The notes: generated by a model from the sequence alone, not told the origin. Shown: positions 50,775 through 59,342, counted from the first letter of the stretch. The stretch is 64,000 bases of DNA from Phenylobacterium sp. (GCF_004799515.1 NZ_SSMX01000027.1:84122-148121), one strand, 5' to 3'. A program made the numbers and translations.

Positions 50775-50961
50775 GCGGGATCGCCACGGCGATCAGGCAC
50801 TCGGCGTAGGTGTCCAGCAGCCACTTGCGCTCCGCCGTCGCGCTACCAGCCATATTGGTTGTTAGTCTCTTGCCCTCGTTACTGGCGATGATTTCCAGCA
50901 ACTTGAAGGCCACATGTTCCGGCGTGTTCTCGCCCACGTTCATGATTTTGGCGTCGGCCAT
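50752..50961 (-). CDS. Small cargo protein on the minus strand
   Basis: A 69-residue protein beginning MADAKIMNVGENTPEHVAFKLLEIIASNEG and ending AVAIPLRRLKDA. It is predicted helical with no cysteine pairs. ATG 50961 is preceded by GAACGGGAACAGAGAA, which is a reasonable ribosome site. It points inward from the right end of the IS element. The function is not known; similar short proteins appear in other alphaproteobacteria near mobile elements. Confidence 0.7.
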   Translation of the reverse strand: MADAKIMNVGENTPEHVAFKLLEIIASNEGKRLTTNMAGSATAERKWLLDTYAECLIAVAIPLRRLKDA

Positions 50962-51026
50962 TTCTCTGTTCCCGTTCCTGTTTGGATCGGGCGCAACCAT
51001 AGGGCGCCGAACCCGCACGCGCTACG

Positions 51027-51056
51027 GGTATGGGTACGGCAAGTATAATAACGCCC
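51027..51056. repeat. Right terminal inverted repeat of the IS1595-type element
   Basis: Exact reverse complement of 48246-48275 over 30 bases. GGAAAT follows immediately, matching the bases before the left end. Confidence 0.9.
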
Positions 51057-51224
51057 GGAAATGTCAAGAACAAAAAAGGAACAACCTGCGCGAACTCTCG
51101 GAATTCCAAGTCAGCTTTGCAACGCACCTCCTCACGGTCGCCTATGACCTAAACCGACGCGTGGCGTAGGAAGCGCTACTCAAATGAGTCCCTAGTTCCT
51201 GAAATCGAACTATCGGAAATCAAT

Positions 51225-51845
51225 TTAGACACGAAAATACGCAAACATCCCTTCGCGAGGCGCGGCGGGAGGTGGCATGTTGATCCCACGGCTGATCGCC
51301 AATTTCGCGCGTCTGGCCGGATTCAATATAGCCGAAATATGATATACGAGCTTTTCTCTCTCTTCATCATCAATATATAGAATTTCTACATTGTTGTATT
51401 TTTCCGCTTTTCTATCATTTTTGTTTCCGAACCTTAAGATGTAGCTACGCTGCTCATTAAACGCATAATATGAATTCACCAGAGCGGTCGCCTCATCCTG
51501 CTGTAACAATCCAATTTTCTCTAAGTTGCACTCATAGATTTGGAAGAAATTTATTGTCGGAAACCAGGTTGATTTCTCATTCTTGTTTCTTGCTCTCTTT
51601 TTTTCTTCCGCCATGACGCGTTGCAGATTTTGCAAGTCCGCAAGTAGTGCAATCCGCAATATTTTGATCTCATGATATAAATCGAGATCTTTCTCGTGTT
51701 CACGCTGCGTATCCGCGGTTCGATTCAAATAACCACTCCAAAGAAGTCCCGCGACTACCCCGAAAAAACTCAGTACAGCGGAAATATAGGTGCCGAACTG
51801 CTCCCACGCACCGTGTCCGCCAATTGTGACAGATACGTCGTCCAC
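51225..51845 (-). CDS. Hypothetical membrane protein, AT-rich
   Basis: A 206-residue protein. One membrane helix lies near residues 16-40 (GTYISAVLSFFGVVAGLLWSGYL), followed by a long helical cytoplasmic part (REHEKDLDLYHEIKILRIALLADLQNLQRVMAEEKKRAR) and a mixed C-terminal half. The region is clearly richer in A and T than the neighbouring genes, a sign of recent acquisition, and it adjoins the IS element. I do not recognise a family. Single-pass proteins with coiled coils often act in phage defence or signalling, but nothing here shows that. Confidence 0.7.
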   Translation of the reverse strand: MDDVSVTIGGHGAWEQFGTYISAVLSFFGVVAGLLWSGYLNRTADTQREHEKDLDLYHEIKILRIALLADLQNLQRVMAEEKKRARNKNEKSTWFPTINFFQIYECNLEKIGLLQQDEATALVNSYYAFNEQRSYILRFGNKNDRKAEKYNNVEILYIDDEEREKLVYHISAILNPARRAKLAISRGINMPPPAAPREGMFAYFRV

Positions 51846-52018
51846 CGCCGCCCCCTCCGTTTGACTACGCCATCATATACGGCCTTGCTTGCAGTACGGA
51901 AAATGTTGCCATACTCAATGTACATTTTCTACCCGATGCTTTCTCGGCGGGGTTCGTCCAGCTCAGCCCCGCGCCCCCTTCTGCCCCAGCCCCGCCTCCG
52001 CTACCTTCTCGCCCACAC

Positions 52019-53047
52019 ATGAGCGTGCTGCATCTTTTGGGAACGGCCGGCGATGGCGGGGCGGAGACCTACTTCGTCGACCTGGTCACCGCGCTCAGGC
52101 GCGCCGGCGTGGCCGAGGCCGCGGCGCTGCGCCGGCACGCGGGGCGTGAGGCGGCGCTGAAGGCGGCGGGCGTGCCCGTGAGGGTGCTGGGCTTCGGCGG
52201 CCCGCTGGACATCCTGACCCGCACCGCGGCGGCCGGCTACGCCAAGCTGCAGGGCGCGAAGCTGCTGCTGGCCTGGATGAACCGCGCCGCGCGGCACACG
52301 CCCAAGGGGCCCTGGGCGCGGATCGGCCGGCTGGGCGGTTACTACAACCTCAAGTACTACGCCGGCTTCGAGGAGCTGGTGGCCAACACCGAGGACATCG
52401 CCGAGTGGATCGTGAGCCAGGGATGGCCGGCGGGCCGCGTGCGCTGCATCCCCAACTTCGCCGGCGCGCCCGCGGCGGGGCCGGCGGCGGACCGCGCCGC
52501 GCTCGACACCCCGCCGGACGCGCCCTTGTTGCTGGCCATGGGCCGGCTGCATGAGGCCAAGGCGCACGATATCGGCCTGCAGGCGCTGGTCATGCTGCCC
52601 GGCGCCTACCTGTGGATCGCCGGCGTCGGGCCGCAGGAGGCCAAGCTGAAGGCCATGGCCGAGGGCCTGGGCGTGGCGGGCCGGGTGCGGTTCCTGGGCT
52701 GGCGCACCGACCCGTCCGCCCTCTACCGGGCCGCAGACCTCTGCGTCTTCCCCTCGCGCTACGAGCCCCTGGGCAATGTGGTGATCCAGGCCTGGGCGCA
52801 CGGCCTGCCGGTGGTGGCCGCCGAGAGCCAGGGCCCCAAGGCGCTGATCGAGGACGGCCGCGACGGCCTCCTGGTTCCCATCGACGACCCCGGCGCCCTG
52901 GCCGAGGGCGTGCGCGCCCTGCTGGCCGACCGCCCGCGCGCCGCCCGCTTCGCCGAACGCGGCCTGGGCCGGGTGGCCGCGGAATTCTCGGAAGCCGCGG
53001 TCATCGCCCAGTGGAAGGCCCTCTTCGACGACTACGGGGCGGCTTAG
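52019..53047 (+). CDS. Glycosyltransferase, GT4-like
   Basis: A 342-residue GT-B glycosyltransferase. LLGTAGDGGAETYFVDLV at the N-terminus starts the acceptor domain, GVGPQEAKLKAMAEGLGVAGRVRFLG leads the donor domain, and EPLGNVVIQAWAHGLPVVAAESQGPKALIEDGRDGLLV contains the E(x7)E motif and sugar-nucleotide site. It likely builds a surface polysaccharide or lipopolysaccharide. It is four bases from asnB in the same direction; this pairing suggests sugar amidation or shared envelope role. No ribosome site is obvious. Confidence 0.9.
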   Translation: MSVLHLLGTAGDGGAETYFVDLVTALRRAGVAEAAALRRHAGREAALKAAGVPVRVLGFGGPLDILTRTAAAGYAKLQGAKLLLAWMNRAARHTPKGPWARIGRLGGYYNLKYYAGFEELVANTEDIAEWIVSQGWPAGRVRCIPNFAGAPAAGPAADRAALDTPPDAPLLLAMGRLHEAKAHDIGLQALVMLPGAYLWIAGVGPQEAKLKAMAEGLGVAGRVRFLGWRTDPSALYRAADLCVFPSRYEPLGNVVIQAWAHGLPVVAAESQGPKALIEDGRDGLLVPIDDPGALAEGVRALLADRPRAARFAERGLGRVAAEFSEAAVIAQWKALFDDYGAA

Positions 53048-53050
53048 AGC

Positions 53051-54829
53051 ATGTGCGGCATCGCGGGCCAGGTCGGCGGGACGGACGCGCGCGCGCAGCC
53101 GATGATCGAGGCGCTGGCCCACCGCGGTCCCAACGGCCTCCGCGTCGAGACGAACCCTGCCGCCGCCCTCGCCCACGCCCGCCTGTCGATCATCGACCTG
53201 GAGGGCGGCTGGCAGCCGCTGCACGCCGCCGGATCGACCATCGTCGGCAACGGCGAAATCTACAACTACATCGAGCTCGCGCGGGACCATCAGCTGGGCG
53301 AGGTCCTTTCCACCGGCTCGGACTTCGAGCCGCTGCTGCATCTCTACGCCCGCGAGGGCGAAGCCGCGTTCACCCGCCTGCGCGGCATGTACGCCTTCTG
53401 CCTGGTGGGCGGCGACGGGCGGACCTGGCTCGCCCGCGACCCCTTCGGCATCAAGCCGCTCTACATCATGCAGCACGAAGGCGGCCTGGCCTTCGCCTCG
53501 GAGCCCCGGGCCTTCTTCCAGGCGCGGATGATGGGTGCGGCAGCCGACGACGAGGCGGCGGCCGAGCTGCTGGACTTCAACTACACGCTCGGGACCCGCA
53601 CGCCCTTCCAGGGCCTGCGGCGCCTGGCCCCCGGCGAGGTGATCCAGGTCCGCGACGGCCGCATCGTCGCCAACTGGCGGCAGGCTTGGTTGGTCAAGCC
53701 CGCCCCGATTGTCCCGACGAAAGTCGGGACCCAAGCTGAGGCTGCGGTGGCCGCACCCGCCCTGCCAAGCCCCCAACGCCCCATGGGTCCCGACTTTCGC
53801 CGGGACGAGCGGGGGTTGATCGATCAGCTCGACGCCGTCCTCGAAGACAGCGTCCGCATCCACCAGCGCTCCGACGTACCCTATGGCCTGTTCCTCTCCG
53901 GCGGGATCGACTCCGCGGCCATCGCCACCCTGATGGCGCGGCTGAACGAGCGGCCGGTGACCGCCTTCACCTGCGGCTTCGACGCCGCCGGCGCGGCGGA
54001 CGAGCGGGCGCAGGCCGAGAAGGTCGCCCGCGCCCTGAACCTCGACTGGCGCGAGACCCGCTTCGGCGAGGCGGACTTCTGGCGCGTCGCCCCGCAGGTC
54101 GCCTGGGCGCTCGACGACCCCACCGCCGACTATGCGACCCTGCCGACCTACAAGCTGGCTGAAGCCGCCAAGGGAACCCTGACTGTCGTGCTGACCGGCG
54201 AGGGCGGCGACGAGCTGTTCGCCGGCTACGGCCGTTATCGCCGCGCGCTTCGCCCCGCCTGGCTGGGCGGCCGGCCCGCCGAGCCGCGCGGCGCGGACCC
54301 GGCCGCCCTGGCGCGCTGGCGGGCGGAGGCGCGCGGGCCGGAGGGCCTGACGCCCCTGCAGCGCGCGCAATGGGCCGACATCCAGACCTGGCTGCCCAAC
54401 GACCTCCTGCTCAAGCTCGACCGCTGCTTGATGGCGCACGGGCTGGAGGGCCGCACGCCCTTCCTCGACCCGGCGGTGGCGGCCTTCGCCTTCCCCCTGG
54501 CCGACCGGTTCAAGGTGCGCGGCCGCTATGGCAAGTGGCTGCTGCGCAAGTGGCTGGAGCGCCATTGCCCCGCCGCCGAGCCCTGGGCGCGCAAGCAGGG
54601 CTTCACCGTGCCCGTCGAGGCCTGGATCGCGCCCAAGGCCGGCGACATCGCCCAGCGGATCGGCAAGGTCGACGCCGTCCGCCGCCTGCGCCCCGACGCC
54701 GCCGAGGCGTTCCGGTCGGAGACCTCGGGCCAACGCTGGCCCCTGCTGTTCTTCGCGCTCTGGGCCCGCATCCACCTGGAGGGCGCGACGCCCGCCGAGG
54801 CGTTGGAAAGCGTGGCGGGTGCAATTTAG
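53051..54829 (+). CDS. asnB: Glutamine-hydrolysing asparagine synthetase, with inserted palindromic repeat
   Basis: A 592-residue enzyme that aminates aspartate (or an analogous carboxylate). Cys2 in MCGIAGQVGG starts the glutaminase domain, with ALAHRGPNG, SIIDLEGGWQPL and GNGEIYN. The synthetase domain has the ATP pyrophosphatase loop FLSGGIDSAAIATLM and VVLTGEGGDELFAGYGRY. Between the two, residues about 220-253 come from a palindromic repeat (53711-53806) that keeps the reading frame. The start follows the glycosyltransferase by three bases. In such pairs the enzyme may modify a cell-envelope sugar. Confidence 0.9.
   Translation: MCGIAGQVGGTDARAQPMIEALAHRGPNGLRVETNPAAALAHARLSIIDLEGGWQPLHAAGSTIVGNGEIYNYIELARDHQLGEVLSTGSDFEPLLHLYAREGEAAFTRLRGMYAFCLVGGDGRTWLARDPFGIKPLYIMQHEGGLAFASEPRAFFQARMMGAAADDEAAAELLDFNYTLGTRTPFQGLRRLAPGEVIQVRDGRIVANWRQAWLVKPAPIVPTKVGTQAEAAVAAPALPSPQRPMGPDFRRDERGLIDQLDAVLEDSVRIHQRSDVPYGLFLSGGIDSAAIATLMARLNERPVTAFTCGFDAAGAADERAQAEKVARALNLDWRETRFGEADFWRVAPQVAWALDDPTADYATLPTYKLAEAAKGTLTVVLTGEGGDELFAGYGRYRRALRPAWLGGRPAEPRGADPAALARWRAEARGPEGLTPLQRAQWADIQTWLPNDLLLKLDRCLMAHGLEGRTPFLDPAVAAFAFPLADRFKVRGRYGKWLLRKWLERHCPAAEPWARKQGFTVPVEAWIAPKAGDIAQRIGKVDAVRRLRPDAAEAFRSETSGQRWPLLFFALWARIHLEGATPAEALESVAGAI
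53711..53806. repeat. Palindromic repeat inserted in frame within asnB
   Basis: Left arm 53711-53733 and right arm 53784-53806 are inverted copies with 22 of 23 bases matching. The left arm itself contains GTCCCGAC-GAAA-GTCGGGAC, a hairpin with a GNRA loop. The arm ends GGGACCCAAGCT match the core of the intergenic repeats at 54833, 55939 and 59234. It encodes VPTKVGTQ and MGPDFRRDE in asnB. Confidence 0.85.
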
Positions 54830-54832
54830 ACC

Positions 54833-54942
54833 GTCATCCTCCGGTCAGCCGCAGGCTGATCCGGGGGACCCAAGCTGAATCGCCTACGCGCCCAACGCCG
54901 CTTGGGTCCCCGGATCGCCTCTTCGGGCGACCGGAGGATGAC
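54833..54942. repeat. Intergenic palindromic repeat, copy 1
   Basis: GTCATCCTCCGGTC at the left end pairs with GACCGGAGGATGAC at the right end; inner arms include GACCCAAGCTG and GCTTGGGTCCCCGGATCG. The element fills the gap between the stops of asnB and the convergent flavin oxidoreductase, so it may act as a bidirectional terminator. Confidence 0.88.
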
Positions 54943-54950
54943 GTCTATGC

Positions 54951-55895
54951 TCAAGCCACCGTCACCCCGTACCGCGCCCCGATCTCCGCCACCGTCGTCT
55001 CGAATTCCTCGACCGTCTCGCGGATGATCTGGGCGACGGGCTTGACGCTGTCGATCCGCCCGGCGACCTGGCCCGACAGCGCGATCGACGCCTCCATGTC
55101 GCCGCCGAAGTAGAGGTCCAGCGCGCGGCCGAACTCGCCCATGATGTTCTCCGGCGGCGCCTTCTCGTACTCGGTGGTCTTCTCGGTGCGCAGCGCGCGC
55201 AGCGCGGGTCCAGGCCCGAACCGGTTCAGGAAGACCGTGTCGGTCTCCTTCGCGCCCACGATCATGTCCTTCCAGTTCTGGTGCACCGGGCTCTCGGCGG
55301 CGGAGACCATGCGGGTGCCCATCTGCACGCCCTCGGCGCCCAGGGCGAAGGCCGCGGCCATGGTGCGCCCGTCGGTGATGCCGCCCGCGGCGATCACCGG
55401 CACGCCGACCTTGGAGCAGACCAGCGGCAGCAGGACCATGGTCGAGACCTCACGGGCGTTCTTGAACCCGCCGCCCTCGCCGCCCTCCACCACCAGGCCG
55501 TCGACGCCGGCCTCGATGGCCTTCATGGCCGCGGCCAGCGACGGCACCACATGGAAGACGGTCAGGCCCCGGCCCTTCAGCGCCTCGCAATAACGATTGG
55601 GATCCCCCGCCGAGGTGGTGACGAACCTGACGCCCTGGTCGGCCACGAAGGAGACGATGTCCGGGTCGCGGACGAAGGCCTGGGCGACGTTGATGCCCCA
55701 GGGCTTGTCGGTCAGCCCCTTCATCTTGACCACCTCCTCGCGCACCTCGTCGAGTCGGCCGGAGGAGGTCTCGATGATGCCGAGGCCGCCCGCGTTGGAC
55801 ACCGCCGACGCCAGCTGCGCCCGGGCGATCCAGCCCATCGGCGCCTGGACGATGGGGTACTGCACGCCTAGCAGCTCGGTGATGCGGTTCTTCAT
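54951..55895 (-). CDS. FMN-dependent nitronate monooxygenase family protein
   Basis: A 314-residue TIM-barrel flavoenzyme of the NMO/2-nitropropane dioxygenase family. Landmarks are VQAPMGWIARAQLASAVSNAGGLGI at the N-terminus, VVEGGEGGGFKN and PVIAAGGITDGRTMAAAFALGAEGVQMGTR, which bind FMN. Members oxidise nitronates or reduce quinones; the reaction cannot be narrowed here. ATG 55895 has GGGAG eight bases ahead. It is between two copies of the palindromic repeat. Confidence 0.9.
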   Translation of the reverse strand: MKNRITELLGVQYPIVQAPMGWIARAQLASAVSNAGGLGIIETSSGRLDEVREEVVKMKGLTDKPWGINVAQAFVRDPDIVSFVADQGVRFVTTSAGDPNRYCEALKGRGLTVFHVVPSLAAAMKAIEAGVDGLVVEGGEGGGFKNAREVSTMVLLPLVCSKVGVPVIAAGGITDGRTMAAAFALGAEGVQMGTRMVSAAESPVHQNWKDMIVGAKETDTVFLNRFGPGPALRALRTEKTTEYEKAPPENIMGEFGRALDLYFGGDMEASIALSGQVAGRIDSVKPVAQIIRETVEEFETTVAEIGARYGVTVA

Positions 55896-55938
55896 TCTCT
55901 GACTCCCTTGGCGCTCGTTGCGATCAACCCCAACAGTC

Positions 55939-56037
55939 GTCATCACCCGGCTTGTCCGGGCGACCCAAGCGGCGTGGGCGATGACCTCCCTGGGCTTGGG
56001 TCCCCCGGATCGCCTCTTCGGGCGACCGGAGGATGAC
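55939..56037. repeat. Intergenic palindromic repeat, copy 2
   Basis: The right half (GGGTCCCCCGGATCGCCTC... ending GACCGGAGGATGAC) matches copies 1 and 3 almost exactly, while the left half begins GTCATCACCCGGCTTG and is diverged. It lies between the starts of the flavin oxidoreductase gene and the stop of the M1 peptidase gene. Confidence 0.82.
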
Positions 56038-56064
56038 GGTCGTGGAGTGGTCTGGAGCGCTCCC

Positions 56065-58005
56065 CTATTTGGCCTTCATGGTGTTGTTGGACCGGTCGGC
56101 GTCCGGCAGGCGGTGATCCGGGTCGACGGTCGCCTCGGCCACCGCGCCGCCGTCGATGGGATAGGTGTGGCGGCCGGTCTGCATCCAGGTCTCCACCGGG
56201 ATCCTGATGTCGCGGGTCTTGCCGTCCTTGAAGGTGACCCGCAGCATCGCCGGCAACACCAGTTGCCCGCGGTTCTCCACCGTCACTGAGGCCCCCTTGG
56301 CCGGGTCGTTGACGACCTCGGTCACGGCCATGTCGTGGCTCCAGTTGTTGAGGAAATAGCCGCGCCAGAACCAAGAGAGGTCCTCGCCGCCGGCGCTCTC
56401 CATCTCGCGGAAGAAGTCGCTGGGCTTCGGGTGCTTGAACGCCCAGTCGGCGATGTACTTTCGGAACGCCGGGTCGAACCGCTCGGGACCCAGGATGTCC
56501 TCGCGCAGCAGGGTGAGCCCGAAGGCGGCTTTGAAGTAGGTCACCGGGTGGCGGTACTTCTCGCGGATGGTGTCGCCCCGGCTCATGATCACCGGCGCCT
56601 CGGGGTCCTTGATCAGCTCGGCGATCTGGTCGGCGGGCGTGCCCTTCGCATCGGGCGCATATTCCCCGTCGCGCTTGGGCCCATAGACGCCGTTCTCGAA
56701 GTCGTCGGACTCGTAGACGTCGATGAAGGTGTTGATCCCCTCGTCCATCCAGGCGTCGCGCCGCTCGTCGGAGCCCACGATCATCGGGAACCAGGAGTGG
56801 CCGATCTCGTGCGCCGAGATGAAGAACAGGGTCTTCGACTTATCGTCGATGCCGTCGAAGACGATGCCTGGATACTCCATGCCGGTGGCCGGGCCCGCGA
56901 CGTTGATGGCGTTCGGCCAGGGATATGGATACCAGCGCTTGGAGAACCGCTCGACGGCGTCCTTCATATATTCGGTGGAGCGGCTCCAGCCCTCCTGGCC
57001 GACGCTTTCCGGCGGATAGACCGACTGGGCGACCGAGGTCTTGCCGCCCGGCAGGTTGATCTTCGCCGCGTCCCAGACAAAGGCGCGGCTGGCGGTGAAG
57101 GCCACGTCGCGGGTCGAGGTCATGTGGAAGCGCCAGGTCTTGGTCGCCCCGTTGGCGGGCGGCGTGGCGGCCACCTCCTCCGGCGTGCGGATCAAGACCG
57201 TCTTGTCGCTGGCCTTGGCGCGGTCGAAGCGCGCCCGCTGTTCGGCGCTCAGCACCTCGCCCGGGTTCGTGAGCGCGCCGGAGCCGGCCACGATCATGTC
57301 GGCCGGCACGGTCACCGCGTAGTCGAAGTCGCCGTACTCCAGGTAGAATTCGTTCGCGAGGTATGGCAACGTGTCCCATCCGCGCAGGTCGTCGAAGACC
57401 TGCAGCCGCGGATACCACTGCGCCAGATCGTAGATGTCGCCAGACTTGTTGGTGTTCCACGCCATCCGCCCGCCGAACAGGCCGGGGATGGTGAAGTGGT
57501 AGCGGATGGTGACCTTCACCTGGCCGCCGGCGCCCTTCACCGCCGCGGGCAGGTCGACGCGCATCCGGGTGTCGGAGACCACGGTGTTCGCCGCTTGGCC
57601 GCCGACCGTCACCGCGTCGATGATATAGCCCTCGGTGGATTGTTTGGGATCGACGCGCCGGCCGCCGGACATGGCGTAGCCGCGGCTGTCGCGGCGGTAG
57701 AGGTTCTGGTCCATCTGGAACCAGAGGAAGCTTAAGCTCTCGGGGCTGTTGTTGGTGTAGGTGACCGTCTCCTCGCCGGAGAGCACGTGGGCGGCGGTGT
57801 CGATCTTCGCGGCGATGTTGAAGTCGGCGCGGTTCTGCCAGTAGGCCGGGCCGGGCGCGCCGGAACCGGTGCGGATCGTGTTAGCCGGCAACGGCAAGGT
57901 CAGCGGCCCGAAGGTCTTCAAGGGGTCGTAAGGCGCCGCCGGCGTCTGGGCGTGGGCGGAGGCCGCCAGGACGGAGGCGGCGGCCAGCAGCAGGATCGAA
58001 CGCAA
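56065..58005 (-). CDS. Secreted M1 family metallopeptidase
   Basis: A 646-residue periplasmic aminopeptidase-like enzyme. It starts at TTG 58005 with GGGGGA five bases ahead, placing a signal peptide LRSILLLAAASVLAASAHA at the N-terminus; a longer ATG-initiated frame would put the signal inside. The M1 N-terminal beta domain (FNIAAKIDTAAHVLSGEETVTYTNN) precedes the catalytic domain with SAHEIGHSWFPMIVGSDERRDAWMDEGINTF, which has the HExxH...E zinc site. It probably cleaves peptides in the periplasm. It overlaps nothing; the FAD oxidoreductase gene ends 70 bases upstream. Confidence 0.88.
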   Translation of the reverse strand: MRSILLLAAASVLAASAHAQTPAAPYDPLKTFGPLTLPLPANTIRTGSGAPGPAYWQNRADFNIAAKIDTAAHVLSGEETVTYTNNSPESLSFLWFQMDQNLYRRDSRGYAMSGGRRVDPKQSTEGYIIDAVTVGGQAANTVVSDTRMRVDLPAAVKGAGGQVKVTIRYHFTIPGLFGGRMAWNTNKSGDIYDLAQWYPRLQVFDDLRGWDTLPYLANEFYLEYGDFDYAVTVPADMIVAGSGALTNPGEVLSAEQRARFDRAKASDKTVLIRTPEEVAATPPANGATKTWRFHMTSTRDVAFTASRAFVWDAAKINLPGGKTSVAQSVYPPESVGQEGWSRSTEYMKDAVERFSKRWYPYPWPNAINVAGPATGMEYPGIVFDGIDDKSKTLFFISAHEIGHSWFPMIVGSDERRDAWMDEGINTFIDVYESDDFENGVYGPKRDGEYAPDAKGTPADQIAELIKDPEAPVIMSRGDTIREKYRHPVTYFKAAFGLTLLREDILGPERFDPAFRKYIADWAFKHPKPSDFFREMESAGGEDLSWFWRGYFLNNWSHDMAVTEVVNDPAKGASVTVENRGQLVLPAMLRVTFKDGKTRDIRIPVETWMQTGRHTYPIDGGAVAEATVDPDHRLPDADRSNNTMKAK

Positions 58006-58075
58006 AGGAATCCCCCGGAAGAGCTTGAGCGCGGCATCTGGCGCCCAAGGCGCCGGTCCCGCAAGGGCGCGCGGG

Positions 58076-59188
58076 CTAAAGCCCGAGCCGAGCCGCAACC
58101 TCTTCGCCCAATGCCAGCGACGAGGTCAGCCCCGGGCTCTCGATGCCGAATAGGGCGACGAGGCCGGCCAGCCCGTGCATCGAGGCGTCATCGATGCGGA
58201 AGTCCGGCTGCGGATCGTCGGGGCCGTGCAGCTTGGGGCGGATGCCGGCGTAGTCGGGGGTCAGCGCTTCCTCCGGCACGGCGGGCCAGAACTTGCGGAT
58301 ATAGGCGGTGAAGTCGGCCCGCGCGGCCGGGTCGACGCTGTAGTCCAGCGCGTCCACCCAGAAGAGGTTCGGCCCGAACACCGCCTGGCCCCCCAGGTCG
58401 CGGCGGTAGTGGGTCCCGAGGGCCCCGTGGATCGGCGGCGGGTAGATCAGCCGGGAAAAGGGCGCCTTACCGGCCAGCCGGAAGTAGATGCCCTTGCCGT
58501 AGAAGGCCTTGGGGATCTCCGCGGCGGGGAAGCCCTCGATGCTGGCCGCCGCGTCCTGAGCGAAGAGGCCGGGCGCGGTCACCAGGTAGCGGCAGGTCAG
58601 CGTCGCCGCCTCCGCCCCGCCGGCCCGCACCGAAAAGCCGCCGCCTTCCAGCGGGGTCGCGCCCTCGAAGGGCGTCGAAGTCACCACCGCCCCGCCGCCG
58701 GCCTGGATCTCGCCCTCCAGCGCCAGCATATAGCCGTGGCTGTCGAACACCCCGCTCTGCGGCGACAGCAGCGCGCCATAGCAGTGCAGCTGCGGCTCCA
58801 TGGCCAGCGCCTGGGCGGCCGTGAGCTCCTCCATGCCCTCGACGTCGTTGGTGCGCGCCTGCTCCAGGATGGGGCCCAGGCGGCCGACCTCCTCGGGGCT
58901 GGTCGCCACCACCAGCTTGCCGCAGCGGTCGTAGTCTACGTGGTGCGCGTCGCAGAAGGCGTAGAGGGCGCGCCGGCCCTGGACGCACAGCCGCGCCTTC
59001 AGCGATCCGGTCGGATAGTAGAGCCCGCCGTGCGCGACCTCGGAGTTGCGCGAGGAGACGCCCTGGCCGATGGCCGCCTCCTTCTCCAGCACCGCCACCG
59101 CCAGGCCGCGCCTGGTCAGCGCATAGCCGGTCGCCAGGCCCACGGCGCCCGCGCCCACCACCACCGCGTCGAAGTCGAAATCCGCCAT
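58076..59188 (-). CDS. FAD-dependent oxidoreductase, L-2-hydroxyglutarate oxidase-like
   Basis: A 370-residue flavoenzyme of the DAO family. VVVGAGAVGLATGYALTRRG is the dinucleotide fold, SSRNSEVAHGGLYYPTGSLKARLC the FAD site, and VTAPGLFAQDAAASIEG and LFGIESPGLTSSLALG the C-terminal cofactor loops. The overall pattern is closest to L-2-hydroxyglutarate oxidase (LhgO) and glycerol-3-phosphate dehydrogenase-type enzymes. The substrate is inferred. It has no signal peptide. A palindromic repeat separates it from the divergent serine hydrolase gene. Confidence 0.88.
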   Translation of the reverse strand: MADFDFDAVVVGAGAVGLATGYALTRRGLAVAVLEKEAAIGQGVSSRNSEVAHGGLYYPTGSLKARLCVQGRRALYAFCDAHHVDYDRCGKLVVATSPEEVGRLGPILEQARTNDVEGMEELTAAQALAMEPQLHCYGALLSPQSGVFDSHGYMLALEGEIQAGGGAVVTSTPFEGATPLEGGGFSVRAGGAEAATLTCRYLVTAPGLFAQDAAASIEGFPAAEIPKAFYGKGIYFRLAGKAPFSRLIYPPPIHGALGTHYRRDLGGQAVFGPNLFWVDALDYSVDPAARADFTAYIRKFWPAVPEEALTPDYAGIRPKLHGPDDPQPDFRIDDASMHGLAGLVALFGIESPGLTSSLALGEEVAARLGL

Positions 59189-59233
59189 GACCCTGGCCTA
59201 GCGCGGAAGGCCGGAGAGCGAAACCTTCCCGTC

Positions 59234-59342
59234 GTCATCCTCCGGTCGGCCGCAGGCTGATCCGGGGGACCCAAGCTGCCTCGCCGACTGGCCACTCAGC
59301 TTGGGTCCCCCGGATCGCCTCTTCTGGCGACCGGAGGATGAC
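59234..59342. repeat. Intergenic palindromic repeat, copy 3
   Basis: Same architecture as copy 1: GTCATCCTCCGGTC and GACCGGAGGATGAC ends, and inner CCCAAGCTG / CAGCTTGGG arms. It sits between the divergent starts of the FAD oxidoreductase and the serine hydrolase genes. Confidence 0.88.

Larger units (their letters stand above)
48246..51056. mobile_element. IS1595-family element with cargo genes
   Basis: A 2811-base element bounded by perfect 30-base terminal inverted repeats (48246-48275 and 51027-51056, outer ends GGGCGTTATTATACTTGC) and flanked by the direct repeat GGAAAT at 48240-48245 and 51057-51062. Inside are an IS1595-type transposase and five further small genes, three terminator or control hairpins, and no recognised resistance gene. 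Family members normally make 8-base target duplications; six matching bases are visible. The intact ends and frames suggest it is recent or still mobile. Confidence 0.88.

Noticed and set aside
48240..51062. Full 8-base target-site duplication of the IS element
   Set aside because: Only six bases (GGAAAT) match; the two more that the family would predict differ, so only the six-base repeat is claimed.
52001..54775. Very long open frame on the minus strand opposite glycosyltransferase and asnB
   Set aside because: It is a shadow of the opposite-strand genes, with repetitive basic composition and no domain.
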